Below are positions 1 through 8,648 of a stretch of 64,000 nucleotides of DNA, piece after piece. The stretch lies in contig NZ_FRBN01000006.1 in NCBI RefSeq assembly GCF_900142625.1, forward strand, positions 1 through 64,000. The letters are read 5' to 3'. The position numbers and the translations under genes were made by a program. This DNA is from Roseovarius marisflavi (GTDB taxonomy: Bacteria; Pseudomonadota; Alphaproteobacteria; Rhodobacterales; Rhodobacteraceae). Under the pieces are notes generated by a model, which made no database searches, had not been told where the DNA came from, and saw nothing but the letters and a program-made list of their open reading frames with translations. The stretch's first letter is position 1. Every line of letters starts with the position of its first letter.

Positions 1-1
1 A

Positions 2-103
2 CAACGAGTTAGCAAGACCCGCGAGATGATGGTGCATAAGTCTGCCGTCAAAACCAAGACACCCCGCCGAATGTCCCGGGCGCAATTGCCCGCTAAGCTG
101 TAA
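2..103 (+). CDS. Possible 3' end of a gene cut by the window edge
   Basis: An open frame enters from the left edge and ends at TAA 101-103. It encodes about 33 residues, very rich in Lys and Arg, with the ending SRAQLPAKL. No family is recognised. The composition is compatible with a basic protein tail, but a frame this short could be chance. Sequence to the left of the window would settle it. Confidence 0.25.
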   Translation, partial: QRVSKTREMMVHKSAVKTKTPRRMSRAQLPAKL

Positions 104-476
104 GGGACTTGGTTTGCAGAACCCATCAGGGCCAGCGGTCAAAACCGCGCAAACAGGCCGGACACATGACTGCTTCTGACAAATGCACAAATCTGATCAA
201 AAATGTCTTGCTATGCAGGAGCCATCCACACAGGACATTCGCTGTGAACGCAAAAAAGGACCTACTGCAAATGGAAAGCAGACTTTCGTTGCGATCCACA
301 CATCGGGCGCTAGGATCGAGCAGCATGCCAGATGACTGAACCATCTAGAGAATCGCCAATGAGAGCTAGGCCGAATGCAGGAAACAGCAAAAATTGACTG
401 CACGGCTGCCTGACCCAGTCGCTTAATGGCCACATGCATTAAATTCATAAACTTGACGCCATTAGACTTCTTCGAG
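104..476. other. Gene-free stretch, nothing identified
   Basis: Short frames exist on both strands here. None has a convincing ribosome binding site or a recognisable protein sequence. The stretch lies downstream of the cyanophycin operon, which ends at 477. I see no clear terminator hairpin. Confidence 0.5.
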
Positions 477-2228
477 TTACTTTTTTGGTAGGGGTTCTCT
501 CAAAGCTTCGAATACAGCCTCGCGATCAGACAGCACAAGCAAAAGAACCAAGTCATCGGGTTGGATTTGTTCAAGTACAAATTTTGCACCGGCAGAAGGT
601 GAACTGGCGGAGAAAACTTGTTTATCAGAGAAACCAGCGGCGACTGCCGAAGTCTTGATGAGGTTTGGTATTTCACCAAGCATCCGGCCGCGCAGAAAGT
701 CAGAAATCTCTGCAGCGACGATGAGGTCAGGTCGAAATTGAAGTGCAGTCGCAGTGACCTCATGGATGACTTGATCAGAGTGGTCACCAGGTTGGCTTAG
801 CATCAGAAAACGCCGTTTCGCAGGCATCGTTTCCATCGTATCGCAAACCGACGCGATCGAGTGGGCATTGTGGGCAAAATCAACGATCACGCGCGCCCCG
901 TTGAAGGTAAATTCGTTAAATCTTCCAGGGTTGTTTTGGGGGTCGGACACAAAAGTGGACAGCCCTGTTTTGATATCCTCGCCCGAAATGCCTAAAGCCG
1001 CGCAAGCACACATCGCCGCGAGCGCATTGCGCGTGTTATGCTTTGCGGCACCCGATAGAGTTATCGGTACATCCTTTAATGCGATCTGCCACGTCTCGTT
1101 GGTATCTGTCTCATAAACCAGTGTGCCTTCTTGGTTATATGCACAAGGTAGGGAAAGGGCCTGCGCATGGGTAATCTGGGGCGAGGCCGCATAAAGAGAA
1201 AACCAGCAGATGGTCGCCGAGATGTTTTTGGAAGCATCTACAATATTTGGGTCATCTGCATTCAAGACCAGAACGTCATCCGCAGACAAGGCGCGCGCGA
1301 CCGCAAATTTGGTCTGCGCCAAATCCTCCAATGTCGTAATCCCGTACTCGCCCAAGTGATCATTGGCTATATTTGTGACAACAGCCACACGGGCACGTCT
1401 TGACGCCAAACCGCGGCGCAAGATGCCGCCGCGCGCTATTTCCAGACAGGCGATCTCAACACGGTTGTCGCGCAACGCCATGCGTGCGCCTGCAGGCCCC
1501 GAGTAATCTCCGCGATCAAGGATATCGTCGCCGACCTGCACCACATCAGTTGATGTCTGTCCAACGACATGTCCTGCCAAGCGCGCAATTGCTGCGCAAA
1601 GACGGGTCGTGGTCGTTTTCCCGTTGGTACCTGTGATGAATGCCAGCGGAACGTCATGGAGATCCGACCACGCTACCTCTTGTGGTTTGGGAACGTTACC
1701 GATGCTCCAAGTCCGAGATCCGGTCCCATGGCCAATCGAAATTTCGTCGTCATCAATGAGGATATCGATATCATGGGCCATCGCGGCATCGACCAAGTCC
1801 ATCAGGGCTGGGTTTTCTTCCTTTGCCCCGACCGCCTTTAGATCATTGATCATAAGGTCAAAAGCCTGCGGCGCGACACTCAAAAGGTCGGCCGCGCAGC
1901 AATGCCATGCTGTTTGGACGGCGAAGACGGCGGTGTATAGTTGATCTTGCGGTGCCGATATCGCCAGTGTGGCTCCACCACGGAACAGACGGAAACCTAC
2001 CCTTTCCGCTTGCCAATCCAGCGCATCCAACACGCGGCGTGCATGGTTTTGCCAAAGCGACACGAGATGCTGTCCATCGATGCCTTCGAAATGGACATCC
2101 ACGACAGCACCAGTCCGGTCCCACAGCATGCCCGGTCCGGTCAGCCGTCTTACAGGATCGAGGCGTATATGATCAGCTTGCGCCCAATGGATATCAAGTG
2201 CGTCCTCTAGGTTTTCAAGATGGTTCAT
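477..2228 (-). CDS. Mur ligase family protein of a cyanophycin operon
   Basis: A 583-residue protein with an ATP-binding P-loop GTNGKTT at residues 200-206, followed by a Mur-ligase central and C-terminal domain. The late motif NPGRFNEF...DFAHN parallels APGRMNVF...DYGHN of the neighbouring CphA. Residues 1-195 show no ATP-grasp signature, so only the Mur half of a cyanophycin synthetase is matched. The start is ATG 2228, preceded by GGAAGG; a TTG at 2243 is possible but less likely. It follows cphA by 15 bases and is surely co-transcribed. In CphA the Mur-like domain adds Arg to the Asp backbone, so a related peptide-ligase role is inferred; substrate unknown. It could be a CphA2-like or accessory ligase. 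Base composition is less GC-rich than the core genes. Confidence 0.8.
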   Translation of the reverse strand: MNHLENLEDALDIHWAQADHIRLDPVRRLTGPGMLWDRTGAVVDVHFEGIDGQHLVSLWQNHARRVLDALDWQAERVGFRLFRGGATLAISAPQDQLYTAVFAVQTAWHCCAADLLSVAPQAFDLMINDLKAVGAKEENPALMDLVDAAMAHDIDILIDDDEISIGHGTGSRTWSIGNVPKPQEVAWSDLHDVPLAFITGTNGKTTTTRLCAAIARLAGHVVGQTSTDVVQVGDDILDRGDYSGPAGARMALRDNRVEIACLEIARGGILRRGLASRRARVAVVTNIANDHLGEYGITTLEDLAQTKFAVARALSADDVLVLNADDPNIVDASKNISATICWFSLYAASPQITHAQALSLPCAYNQEGTLVYETDTNETWQIALKDVPITLSGAAKHNTRNALAAMCACAALGISGEDIKTGLSTFVSDPQNNPGRFNEFTFNGARVIVDFAHNAHSIASVCDTMETMPAKRRFLMLSQPGDHSDQVIHEVTATALQFRPDLIVAAEISDFLRGRMLGEIPNLIKTSAVAAGFSDKQVFSASSPSAGAKFVLEQIQPDDLVLLLVLSDREAVFEALREPLPKK

Positions 2229-2243
2229 TCTGCGACCTTCCAA

Positions 2244-5045
2244 TCAATCGCCGTCTTCTACGTCGTCGCGTGCCAGTCTTACACCTCGTTCATCGCGGAC
2301 CATGCTAAAGTCACTGTCGCCGAGGTCCTCAAGAGGTGACGCTACAACGATACTTGCTGATTTGGCTGCCAACTGGGCGCCTTGATCCGGGACGTTGAAG
2401 TATATGATCTGCTTCCAGCAACGCGGACTGTTGTCGCCGAAAATGATAACAAGATCATCCGTTTGCGCCATCTCGAGACTGGCGGCAACGGCATCTTCTT
2501 CATTTGGAACGACGGAAATCTGATCTTCGGCCACGCCGTGCGATATCAATGCTGCTTTGAACAAAAGGGGTATCTCACCATGGCCACGCTTTCGTCTGTT
2601 GTCGTCAGCCTTGCAGATGAAATAATCAAAATGGCCAGCAAGTGTACCCGCCGCATCAACCACATCACTATCCCGACGGTCGCCCGGTATTGAAACCACA
2701 ACAATCCGCTTGCCTTTGACGTCCAGTCGGTCGGCAAGACCTGCCATCGCACTCATGGCGGCAGGGTTATGACCGTAGTCGAGGATTACCTTGAAGGGGT
2801 GTTCATCAAACACGTTCATACGACCAGGTGCTTGGAAATAGCTGGTGTCAAAGGTGCGCAGGCCATGGCGGATATTGTCCAGATCGACATCAAAGCTATA
2901 AGCCATAGCCGCGGCAAACATCGCGTTTTGCACGTTATGGATTGCCTTACCTTCAAGGGTTGCCGGGATCAAATGCGACCAAAGGACAGGCATGTGCAGG
3001 CCGTTGTCGTAGAGCGTCAGCATATCGCCACTCATGCCCGGCTCCAACACAATCGCCTTGCCCCCGGCCTTGATATGTTCTTTCACAAGCTCATGGCTCG
3101 GGTTCACGGTGACATAGCAGATAGACTCCACATCAGCATAATCGGCCATCTTCAGGCAGTTGATGTCATCTGCGTTCAGCACAACGGTTTTTGTCGCGCT
3201 TTCAACAACCACGCGCTTGACGACCGCCAATTGCTCTACGGTCTCAATACCGCCAACGCCAATGTGGTCTGCGGTGACGTTCAAACATGCTGCAACGTCA
3301 GAATGTTGGTAGCCAAGTCCACTGCGCACAAGTCCGCCGCGGGCGGTTTCCATGACGGCAAAGTCAACGGTCGGATCTCGCAATACCATTTGCGCAGAGT
3401 GCGGCCCCGTCATGTCGCCTTTGACGCTTAACTTGCCATCAACATAGACACCATCGGTCGATGTCATACCCACAACCTTGCCACTGGTTTTCATAATATG
3501 GGCCAACATACGCGACGTTGTCGTCTTGCCGTTCGTACCCGTTATCGCCGCGATCGGAATACGGCATTTCTGCCCCTGCGGGAAAAGCATATTGATCACA
3601 TCGCCGGCAACATCTCGCGACTTACCTTCAGATGGTGACACATGCATTCGAAAGCCGGGGGCTGCGTTTATTTCGACAATAGCGCCACCGATCTCCTTAT
3701 ATGACTGGGCAATATTATCGATCAGAAAATCAACGCCGCCGACGTCTAGACCCACCGCCATGATCGCGCGCTCCGCCATATCGCGGTTATCTGGGTGGAC
3801 GACGTCGGTCAGGTCAATCGCCGTTCCGCCTGTGGACAGATTGGCCGTTGAACGCAGGTAAAACACTTCCCCATCTGGCAAAACGGTTTCGACAGTGTGC
3901 CCCGCATCCGCGATCAAGCGTTTGGCTTGATTGTCGATTTCCAGCATGGTCAGCACTTTTTGATGCCCAATACCACGACGAGGGTCCAAGTTTACGACAT
4001 CAATCAATTCAGCAATTGAATGCTTTCCGTCACCGATTACATGACCCGGCACACGCTTAGCTACGGCGACCAATTTGTTGTTCACAACCAGCATCCGGTG
4101 ATCAAAGCCGGTTACAAAACTTTCGACCAGTATCGCGGCGCTTTTGGAATGAAGCTCTGCCTCGGCAAAACCCGCTTCGACGTCTGCGTCTTTGGTCAGG
4201 TTGATCGAAACACCACGCCCATGATTGGCATCCAGAGGTTTGACCACAACAGGAAAGCCAATCTTTTGCGCCGCCTGAACCGCCTCACTTGCGCTATAAA
4301 CAATGCGCTGTTGTGGCACTGGCAGGCCAAGATCGTTCAACAAATTATGCGTGTCTTCTTTGTCGCAGGAAATTTCCACTGCGATGTGTTTAGTCTGCGA
4401 CGTGATAGTCGCCTGAATACGTTGTTGATACTTTCCGTGGCCAAATTGAACGAGCGAATTTTCATTCAACCTGATCCAAGGGATGTCGCGATCCTGAGCC
4501 GCATTTACCAAGGCCCCTGTCGAAGGACCAAACTCTTTGCGTTGGGCATGCAACACAAAGCGGCGTAGTTCTGCATCCCAGTCAAACGCGGCGTCGCAGG
4601 CGTAGTCGATTTGGTCTTGCAGCGAATTTGGAAGAAGATGCATCAAAAGCCGCAGGGCAAGCTCGCCTGCTGCTAATCCGACATCACGTTGCCGGTAGGC
4701 ATAGACCATGTTGTAGTGTCCAAGTTTACCGGTGCTACGCGTCCGCCCGAAAGTGACGTCTGTGCCTGCAACATTCTGTACTTCAATGGCACAGTGCTCC
4801 AGAATATGGCCCATCCACGTGCCTTCATCTTCGCGCAAACGACGCAAAAAACCCCCAGCCTCGCCATACGAACACCCATGATCCAAAAGACCCGGCAAAG
4901 CAGCAACGAGCCCCTCGACAAATTCGGACCCGATTTTCGCAGAAGGCCATTCCTCCAATACTCCCAGATCTATGACGTGACGAATTACAGGAAAACTTGC
5001 CCAGACATTTGGACCGACAAAGACATTGGTTGAGACTATTTTCAA
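2244..5045 (-). CDS. cphA: Cyanophycin synthetase
   Basis: A 933-residue protein of full family length. The N-terminal domain covers about 1-160, the ATP-grasp domain about 200-490 (with VVKPLDANHGRGV near 268-280), and the Mur-ligase-like domain starts with GTNGKTTTSRM at 503. The enzyme makes multi-L-arginyl-poly-L-aspartate, a nitrogen and carbon reserve, from Asp and Arg with ATP and without ribosomes. The start codon is TTG at 5045, with GAGGT seven bases upstream; no in-frame ATG fits better. It lies 45 bases after cphB, in an operon with cphB and the Mur-ligase protein. Codon and base usage are AT-richer than in the ribosomal genes nearby, which suggests acquisition by transfer. Confidence 0.95.
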   Translation of the reverse strand: MKIVSTNVFVGPNVWASFPVIRHVIDLGVLEEWPSAKIGSEFVEGLVAALPGLLDHGCSYGEAGGFLRRLREDEGTWMGHILEHCAIEVQNVAGTDVTFGRTRSTGKLGHYNMVYAYRQRDVGLAAGELALRLLMHLLPNSLQDQIDYACDAAFDWDAELRRFVLHAQRKEFGPSTGALVNAAQDRDIPWIRLNENSLVQFGHGKYQQRIQATITSQTKHIAVEISCDKEDTHNLLNDLGLPVPQQRIVYSASEAVQAAQKIGFPVVVKPLDANHGRGVSINLTKDADVEAGFAEAELHSKSAAILVESFVTGFDHRMLVVNNKLVAVAKRVPGHVIGDGKHSIAELIDVVNLDPRRGIGHQKVLTMLEIDNQAKRLIADAGHTVETVLPDGEVFYLRSTANLSTGGTAIDLTDVVHPDNRDMAERAIMAVGLDVGGVDFLIDNIAQSYKEIGGAIVEINAAPGFRMHVSPSEGKSRDVAGDVINMLFPQGQKCRIPIAAITGTNGKTTTSRMLAHIMKTSGKVVGMTSTDGVYVDGKLSVKGDMTGPHSAQMVLRDPTVDFAVMETARGGLVRSGLGYQHSDVAACLNVTADHIGVGGIETVEQLAVVKRVVVESATKTVVLNADDINCLKMADYADVESICYVTVNPSHELVKEHIKAGGKAIVLEPGMSGDMLTLYDNGLHMPVLWSHLIPATLEGKAIHNVQNAMFAAAMAYSFDVDLDNIRHGLRTFDTSYFQAPGRMNVFDEHPFKVILDYGHNPAAMSAMAGLADRLDVKGKRIVVVSIPGDRRDSDVVDAAGTLAGHFDYFICKADDNRRKRGHGEIPLLFKAALISHGVAEDQISVVPNEEDAVAASLEMAQTDDLVIIFGDNSPRCWKQIIYFNVPDQGAQLAAKSASIVVASPLEDLGDSDFSMVRDERGVRLARDDVEDGD

Positions 5046-5090
5046 ATGGTGACCTCATTGAGTGATTGTGTTTTGCGCATGCGGGTCATT

Positions 5091-5954
5091 TTACGTGTCG
5101 GTGTCACTGCCAGACGACAGGCCCAAAAACTGCGGTGGTGGATACCCGACGCGCGCCTTGAGATCATAGCGGCAGCCTTCTCCCAAGACGTCGAGACGAA
5201 GTCCGATCAGGCTCAGCGCCTCTCCGGGTTTTGCATCCCACATTGACGAATGCGTTAATTTACTGGCGTCAACGACAGTGACGGTCCCACTTCCAACAAC
5301 CTCCAAGACGTTGTCGGGTCCGATAAAGGCGGCGGTGTCTTCGTCGATACCAAGACCGATCAGAAAAGGGTTGAACGATGACGCAGTTAGCAGCCGACCA
5401 AGCCGATTTCGCTGGGTGAAATGTTGATCGATGATGACTGCATTTGTGAGGCCAATGCCCGGGGCCAATGTAACAGTCCCCTCGGCAGGGGACTCGTTGC
5501 CCTGACCTCCCGCCACCATATGCTCTGACATAATTGATGCGCCAGCAGACGTGCCGGCGACAGGAACACCCGCTGCATTCTGTCGCCTGATCTTGGTCAC
5601 CAAAAGCGTCCCACCCAGAATGGCTGACAGCCGCAATTGGTTTCCACCGGTAATGAAGATGCCCGTGGCTCTATCCAACATCTCAAAAAACGTGGGGTTA
5701 TCACAATCCAGACGGCGCGTAATTGGCAGGTATTCAACTTTTCCAGCCCCAAGGCTAGAGAAGATGCGATTGTAGTCTTCACCAGTCTCGCTAAGCATGG
5801 ATGCCGTTGGGATCACGACAATGTACGCGTCGGCCCCTCCCGACAGCTCTACGAATTTGCTGTGAATCTGCATTTCCTTAACGCGGTCTTCACCGCCACC
5901 GATCGGGATAATGAATCCGCGGCCATTTTCATCGGTCAACGTCGTTGCGCACAT
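5091..5954 (-). CDS. cphB: Cyanophycinase
   Basis: A 287-residue member of serine peptidase family S51. The nucleophile motif GTSAGAS is at residues 134-140, making Ser136 the likely catalytic serine. The N-terminal GGGEDR and ITGGNQ motifs fit cyanophycinases. The enzyme cuts cyanophycin to beta-Asp-Arg dipeptides inside the cell. It is the first gene of the operon, so breakdown and synthesis are encoded together. The start is ATG 5954; the ribosome binding site is weak. Confidence 0.93.
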   Translation of the reverse strand: MCATTLTDENGRGFIIPIGGGEDRVKEMQIHSKFVELSGGADAYIVVIPTASMLSETGEDYNRIFSSLGAGKVEYLPITRRLDCDNPTFFEMLDRATGIFITGGNQLRLSAILGGTLLVTKIRRQNAAGVPVAGTSAGASIMSEHMVAGGQGNESPAEGTVTLAPGIGLTNAVIIDQHFTQRNRLGRLLTASSFNPFLIGLGIDEDTAAFIGPDNVLEVVGSGTVTVVDASKLTHSSMWDAKPGEALSLIGLRLDVLGEGCRYDLKARVGYPPPQFLGLSSGSDTDT

Positions 5955-6418
5955 ATAACGGAATCATCCCTGAGTATGAATATTTGGGCCCAGTTTCGCG
6001 CCCGTATTGGCACACCATAGGGCATAGCTCTGACAATGGTAACTGAACAAAGTCGTCTGGCGTCGACCATTCTTGAACTTAGGGTATAAAAGCGCCATTG
6101 GCCGCACCCGGTTGGCAAAAAAGATGTCGCAATAGCAGCTGCTTGAGCCCAGAATGAACAGCAAGGTCGGGTTTCGAACTGGGCTTGCCGATTAGGGTAA
6201 GCAAAAATATCGTCCGCATCCCACAAGTAGTCTGCCGTCTTCGATCGATATTATGGACTGATCAGTATTGGCGTAGCTTTAGTCATGACACCAAGGCCCT
6301 GGTCGCCGCAGTGTCAGCGACATGCGAACAGCAGTCATGATGAGTGATTGTCCGGTCTGGGAAAGCAAATTAGCAATGAGGATTGATGTATTGAACGACC
6401 GGTTTGGGCCGTGAGTGA
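5955..6418. other. Intergenic region upstream of cphB
   Basis: About 460 bases with no supported gene. It should contain the promoter of the minus-strand cyanophycin operon, but I cannot assign -35 and -10 boxes with confidence. Confidence 0.4.
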
Positions 6419-6733
6419 CATAGGCGCCACCCGCGGCACAAGGGGCGGATTCGCAACGAAATTCTTGAGCGTGGGAACGTAGATAAAACTCCCGTGCGAT
6501 CACCGGGCCGTCCGGGCGTTAGGCAAGCTATCGAAGACTCGTTCCATGCTCTCAATGACGCAGGCAGGATCGATCCAAAGGCAAGCCAAATGTCGCATTA
6601 CCCAAAGGTCCGGGACTGGCTCGAAAGAAACCGGCCCGATCTAGAAGTGTCGCCAGCACAAATGTCTGGCAAAACAGTAAACAAACATTTTTCACGCCTT
6701 TTCAATGAATTGAAGAAAACCCACGATCTATAA
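6419..6733 (+). pseudogene. Remnant of a small conserved hypothetical protein
   Basis: A frame open from 6419 to the stop at 6733 reads like real protein: acidic/basic helices, a TPGRP-like stretch (RSPGRPGVR), then SHYPKVRDWLERNRPDL and GKTVNKHFSRLF. No good start codon or ribosome binding site is present; the only in-frame candidate is GTG 6494, deep in the homologous-looking part. I read it as a 5'-truncated gene, perhaps for a DNA-binding protein. The family is not certain. Confidence 0.4.
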
Positions 6734-6817
6734 ATTATTTCGTCTTTTAGAGATATTTTTGGAGATTAGAAATTGAGCCAAGTCTGGAGCATCAGCTATC
6801 CACAAGGGAGTAAACAG

Positions 6818-7048
6818 ATGCTGACGCCAGAACGCGCAAACGACAACAACAAGCCCACCGTCGATTATCTCGACGGGTTTATCGACGAGACACAAGCCGC
6901 AGACTTCCTCTGCCAGAGCGTGCGCACGCTGCAGAAATGGCTCGTGTCGGGTTTCGGACCGCATTTCTACAAGCCGGGCCGGTCGGTGCGCTATCGCCGC
7001 CGCGATCTCCTGGTTTGGGTCGAGAGCTGTCAGGGCACGCAGAGGTGA
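6818..7048 (+). CDS. Small helix-turn-helix DNA-binding protein (AlpA/excisionase-like)
   Basis: A 76-residue protein. ATG 6818 is preceded by GGGAG at good spacing; an upstream TTG at 6773 is less likely. The core, with FIDETQAADFLCQSVRTLQKWL followed by FYKPGRSVRYRRRDLLVWVE (split here from one run), has the pattern of the MerR-like HTH_17 fold found in excisionases and AlpA regulators. In that family the first helix-turn-helix binds DNA and the following hairpin forms the wing. It lies next to gene debris and a tRNA gene, a usual setting for element remnants. Role inferred: excisionase or local repressor; no integrase is adjacent. Confidence 0.7.
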   Translation: MLTPERANDNNKPTVDYLDGFIDETQAADFLCQSVRTLQKWLVSGFGPHFYKPGRSVRYRRRDLLVWVESCQGTQR

Positions 7049-7255
7049 ACTGAAAGGTTTTCGAATTGAACATGTCCAAAGACTAAGCCTCGTTATTTGT
7101 ATTGTGGCAAAGCTTTAGGAGGCTAAGATACGTTGCCTAAGGTGGCGAGAGCCGAACGCAGAGTTTTAAGTATTTTGATGATGGCGGGCTTTTGGGCTGG
7201 TTGAATTGTCGGCCTCCAAAAATGTTATTTAAAAACAGTTTATTGTAACATTTTT

Positions 7256-7329
7256 TGGAGCGGGTAACGGGAATCGAACCCGTAACTGAAGCTTGGGAAG
7301 CTTTCGTGATACCTTTTCACCATACCCGC
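7256..7329 (-). tRNA. tRNA-Gly(CCC)
   Basis: The cloverleaf can be drawn on the minus strand. The acceptor stem is GCGGGTA paired with TACCCGC, and the T-arm is ACGGG-TTCGATT-CCCGT. The anticodon loop TTCCCAA gives anticodon CCC. The discriminator is T, and CCA is encoded (7256-7258). The body is 7259-7329. Confidence 0.93.
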
Positions 7330-7411
7330 ATCTGAGCCGGTGAAATATGGGTTTGCAGGGGCGCGGTCAAGGGCCGATGCATGAGGGCGGCGATTCCGTA
7401 TTGCAGTACGC

Positions 7412-7590
7412 GCGTGGGTTTCACCCACCCTCCGGGTTCGGTTGAGGGGTGTGCCAGATCATGGTGCCGCCTACCCGGCCCGGCACACGCGTGTCGCATC
7501 ATTGTGTAAGGGGCGGTGCGTATGGGAGAAGTCGCTGCCCGGCGGCGCGGTGCGCCATGATTCCGGGCGTAGGGTGGGTGAAACCCACGC
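7412..7590. repeat. Inverted pair of REP-like repeats
   Basis: GCGTGGGTTTCACCCACCC at 7412-7430 and its exact reverse complement at 7572-7590 form a 19-base perfect inverted repeat. Each arm itself has short dyad symmetry (GGGTGGGTGAAACCCACG). Similarity between the two copies extends inward, with a GCGCCATGAT-like segment. The form is that of repetitive extragenic palindromic units inserted between tRNA-Gly and rplT. Confidence 0.6.
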
Positions 7591-7610
7591 TGGCACAGCG
7601 CGACAAAGGA

Positions 7611-7642
7611 AAACGCCGCCGACCCAAGGACCAGCGGCGTTT
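7611..7642 (-). terminator. Rho-independent terminator of rpmI-rplT
   Basis: AAACGCCGC (7611-7619) pairs with GCGGCGTTT (7634-7642), a nine-base perfect stem. On the minus strand it is followed by TCCTTTG. It starts 27 bases after the rplT stop codon. Confidence 0.7.
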
Positions 7643-7668
7643 CATGTCGTCCCTCGCAGGCGACTGGC

Positions 7669-8034
7669 TTATTTTGCCAGTGCGGTCTGCGCCTGTGCCA
7701 CGATCGCGCCGAAAGCGGCGGGCTCGTGAACGGCCAGATCGGCCAGAACCTTACGGTCCACTTCGACACCAGCCAGCGACAGGCCGTTGATGAAGCGCGA
7801 ATATGTCAGCGCCTCGTCGTGGCTGCGCACAGCGGCGTTGATCCGCTGGATCCACAGCGCGCGGAAATTGCGCTTGCGGTTCTTGCGGTCGCGTGTGGCG
7901 TATTGGTTGGCCTTGTCGACGGCCTGCGCGGCCACCTTGAAGGTATTCTTGCGGCGGCCATAGTACCCTTTGGCTGCCTTGATGACTTTCTTGTGACGGG
8001 CGTGGGTAACTACCCCACTTTTAACGCGTGACAT
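7669..8034 (-). CDS. rplT: 50S ribosomal protein L20
   Basis: A 121-residue, strongly basic protein of normal length. It begins [19 protein letters not shown] and contains [12 protein letters not shown] and [14 protein letters not shown], hallmarks of L20. It binds 23S rRNA and is needed early in 50S assembly. ATG 8034 has AGGAGG upstream. It follows rpmI by 14 bases, the usual rpmI-rplT pair. infC, often upstream of rpmI, is not here. Confidence 0.98.
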   Translation of the reverse strand: MSRVKSGVVTHARHKKVIKAAKGYYGRRKNTFKVAAQAVDKANQYATRDRKNRKRNFRALWIQRINAAVRSHDEALTYSRFINGLSLAGVEVDRKVLADLAVHEPAAFGAIVAQAQTALAK

Positions 8035-8048
8035 TGATCATATCCTCC

Positions 8049-8249
8049 TTAGCGCGCGTAGGGCATCATTGGCTTGATGATACCTTCATCAGCCTTTGAC
8101 AGCGTTGTCGTACCGCGAGCGTTACGAAGGAATTTGTTGCTGCGTTTGATCATGCCGTGGCGCTTGCCTGCCTGACCGGCAACAACGCGACCACTGGCCG
8201 TCACTTTGAACCGCTTTTTGCAGCTCGATTTGGTCTTCATCTTGGGCAT
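8049..8249 (-). CDS. rpmI: 50S ribosomal protein L35
   Basis: A 66-residue basic protein with [17 protein letters not shown] at the start and [16 protein letters not shown] in the middle, as in L35. It is a component of the large ribosomal subunit. AGGAG lies just upstream of ATG 8249. It is co-transcribed with rplT. The roughly 130 bases upstream must hold the promoter and leader; I could not assign a known L20-type leader structure there. Confidence 0.97.
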   Translation of the reverse strand: MPKMKTKSSCKKRFKVTASGRVVAGQAGKRHGMIKRSNKFLRNARGTTTLSKADEGIIKPMMPYAR

Positions 8250-8381
8250 TTCCGGCTCCTCTTAGATCGGACGGTATAGGCGCGACTCGGCATGCCACTT
8301 TCGGCCGGTCGCGCATTGAGAGGCGCCGTATACGCGCCTCATAGTGAAATCGCAAGGGGTCTTGGCGCGGTTTGATCCGCT

Positions 8382-8606
8382 TCAGGTCAGATAGCGCGCG
8401 ATCACCCGGACAAGAACGTTGGGAAGGTCGCTAAAGTCATAACCGCCGGGCTTGTTGGACAGGGCCCACACAATAAGAACGCCAGAGGCGATCATGGCAA
8501 AGGCGGCCACGCGTGGCGCGCGCCCGTCCGAGATGGCCGACATGATCGACGGGACGGTAAACACGCCAAGCACAACGCCAATCGCCATAGCTAGATCAGG
8601 ATCCAT
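8382..8606 (-). CDS. Small predicted membrane protein
   Basis: A 74-residue protein with two hydrophobic segments, about residues 5-27 and 33-50, joined by a short polar loop SDGRAPR. No enzyme motif is seen. It lies 42 bases downstream of pyk on the same strand and may be co-transcribed with it. The function is not known to me. The frame and composition match the GC-rich core genome, which supports a real gene. Confidence 0.65.
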   Translation of the reverse strand: MDPDLAMAIGVVLGVFTVPSIMSAISDGRAPRVAAFAMIASGVLIVWALSNKPGGYDFSDLPNVLVRVIARYLT

Positions 8607-8648
8607 TCGTCAACTCCGGAACACACATAAAGGTAAAACTATGCGAGT

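Noticed and set aside
109..448. Small frames on both strands near the left edge
   Set aside because: They overlap each other, lack ribosome binding sites and match no family I know.
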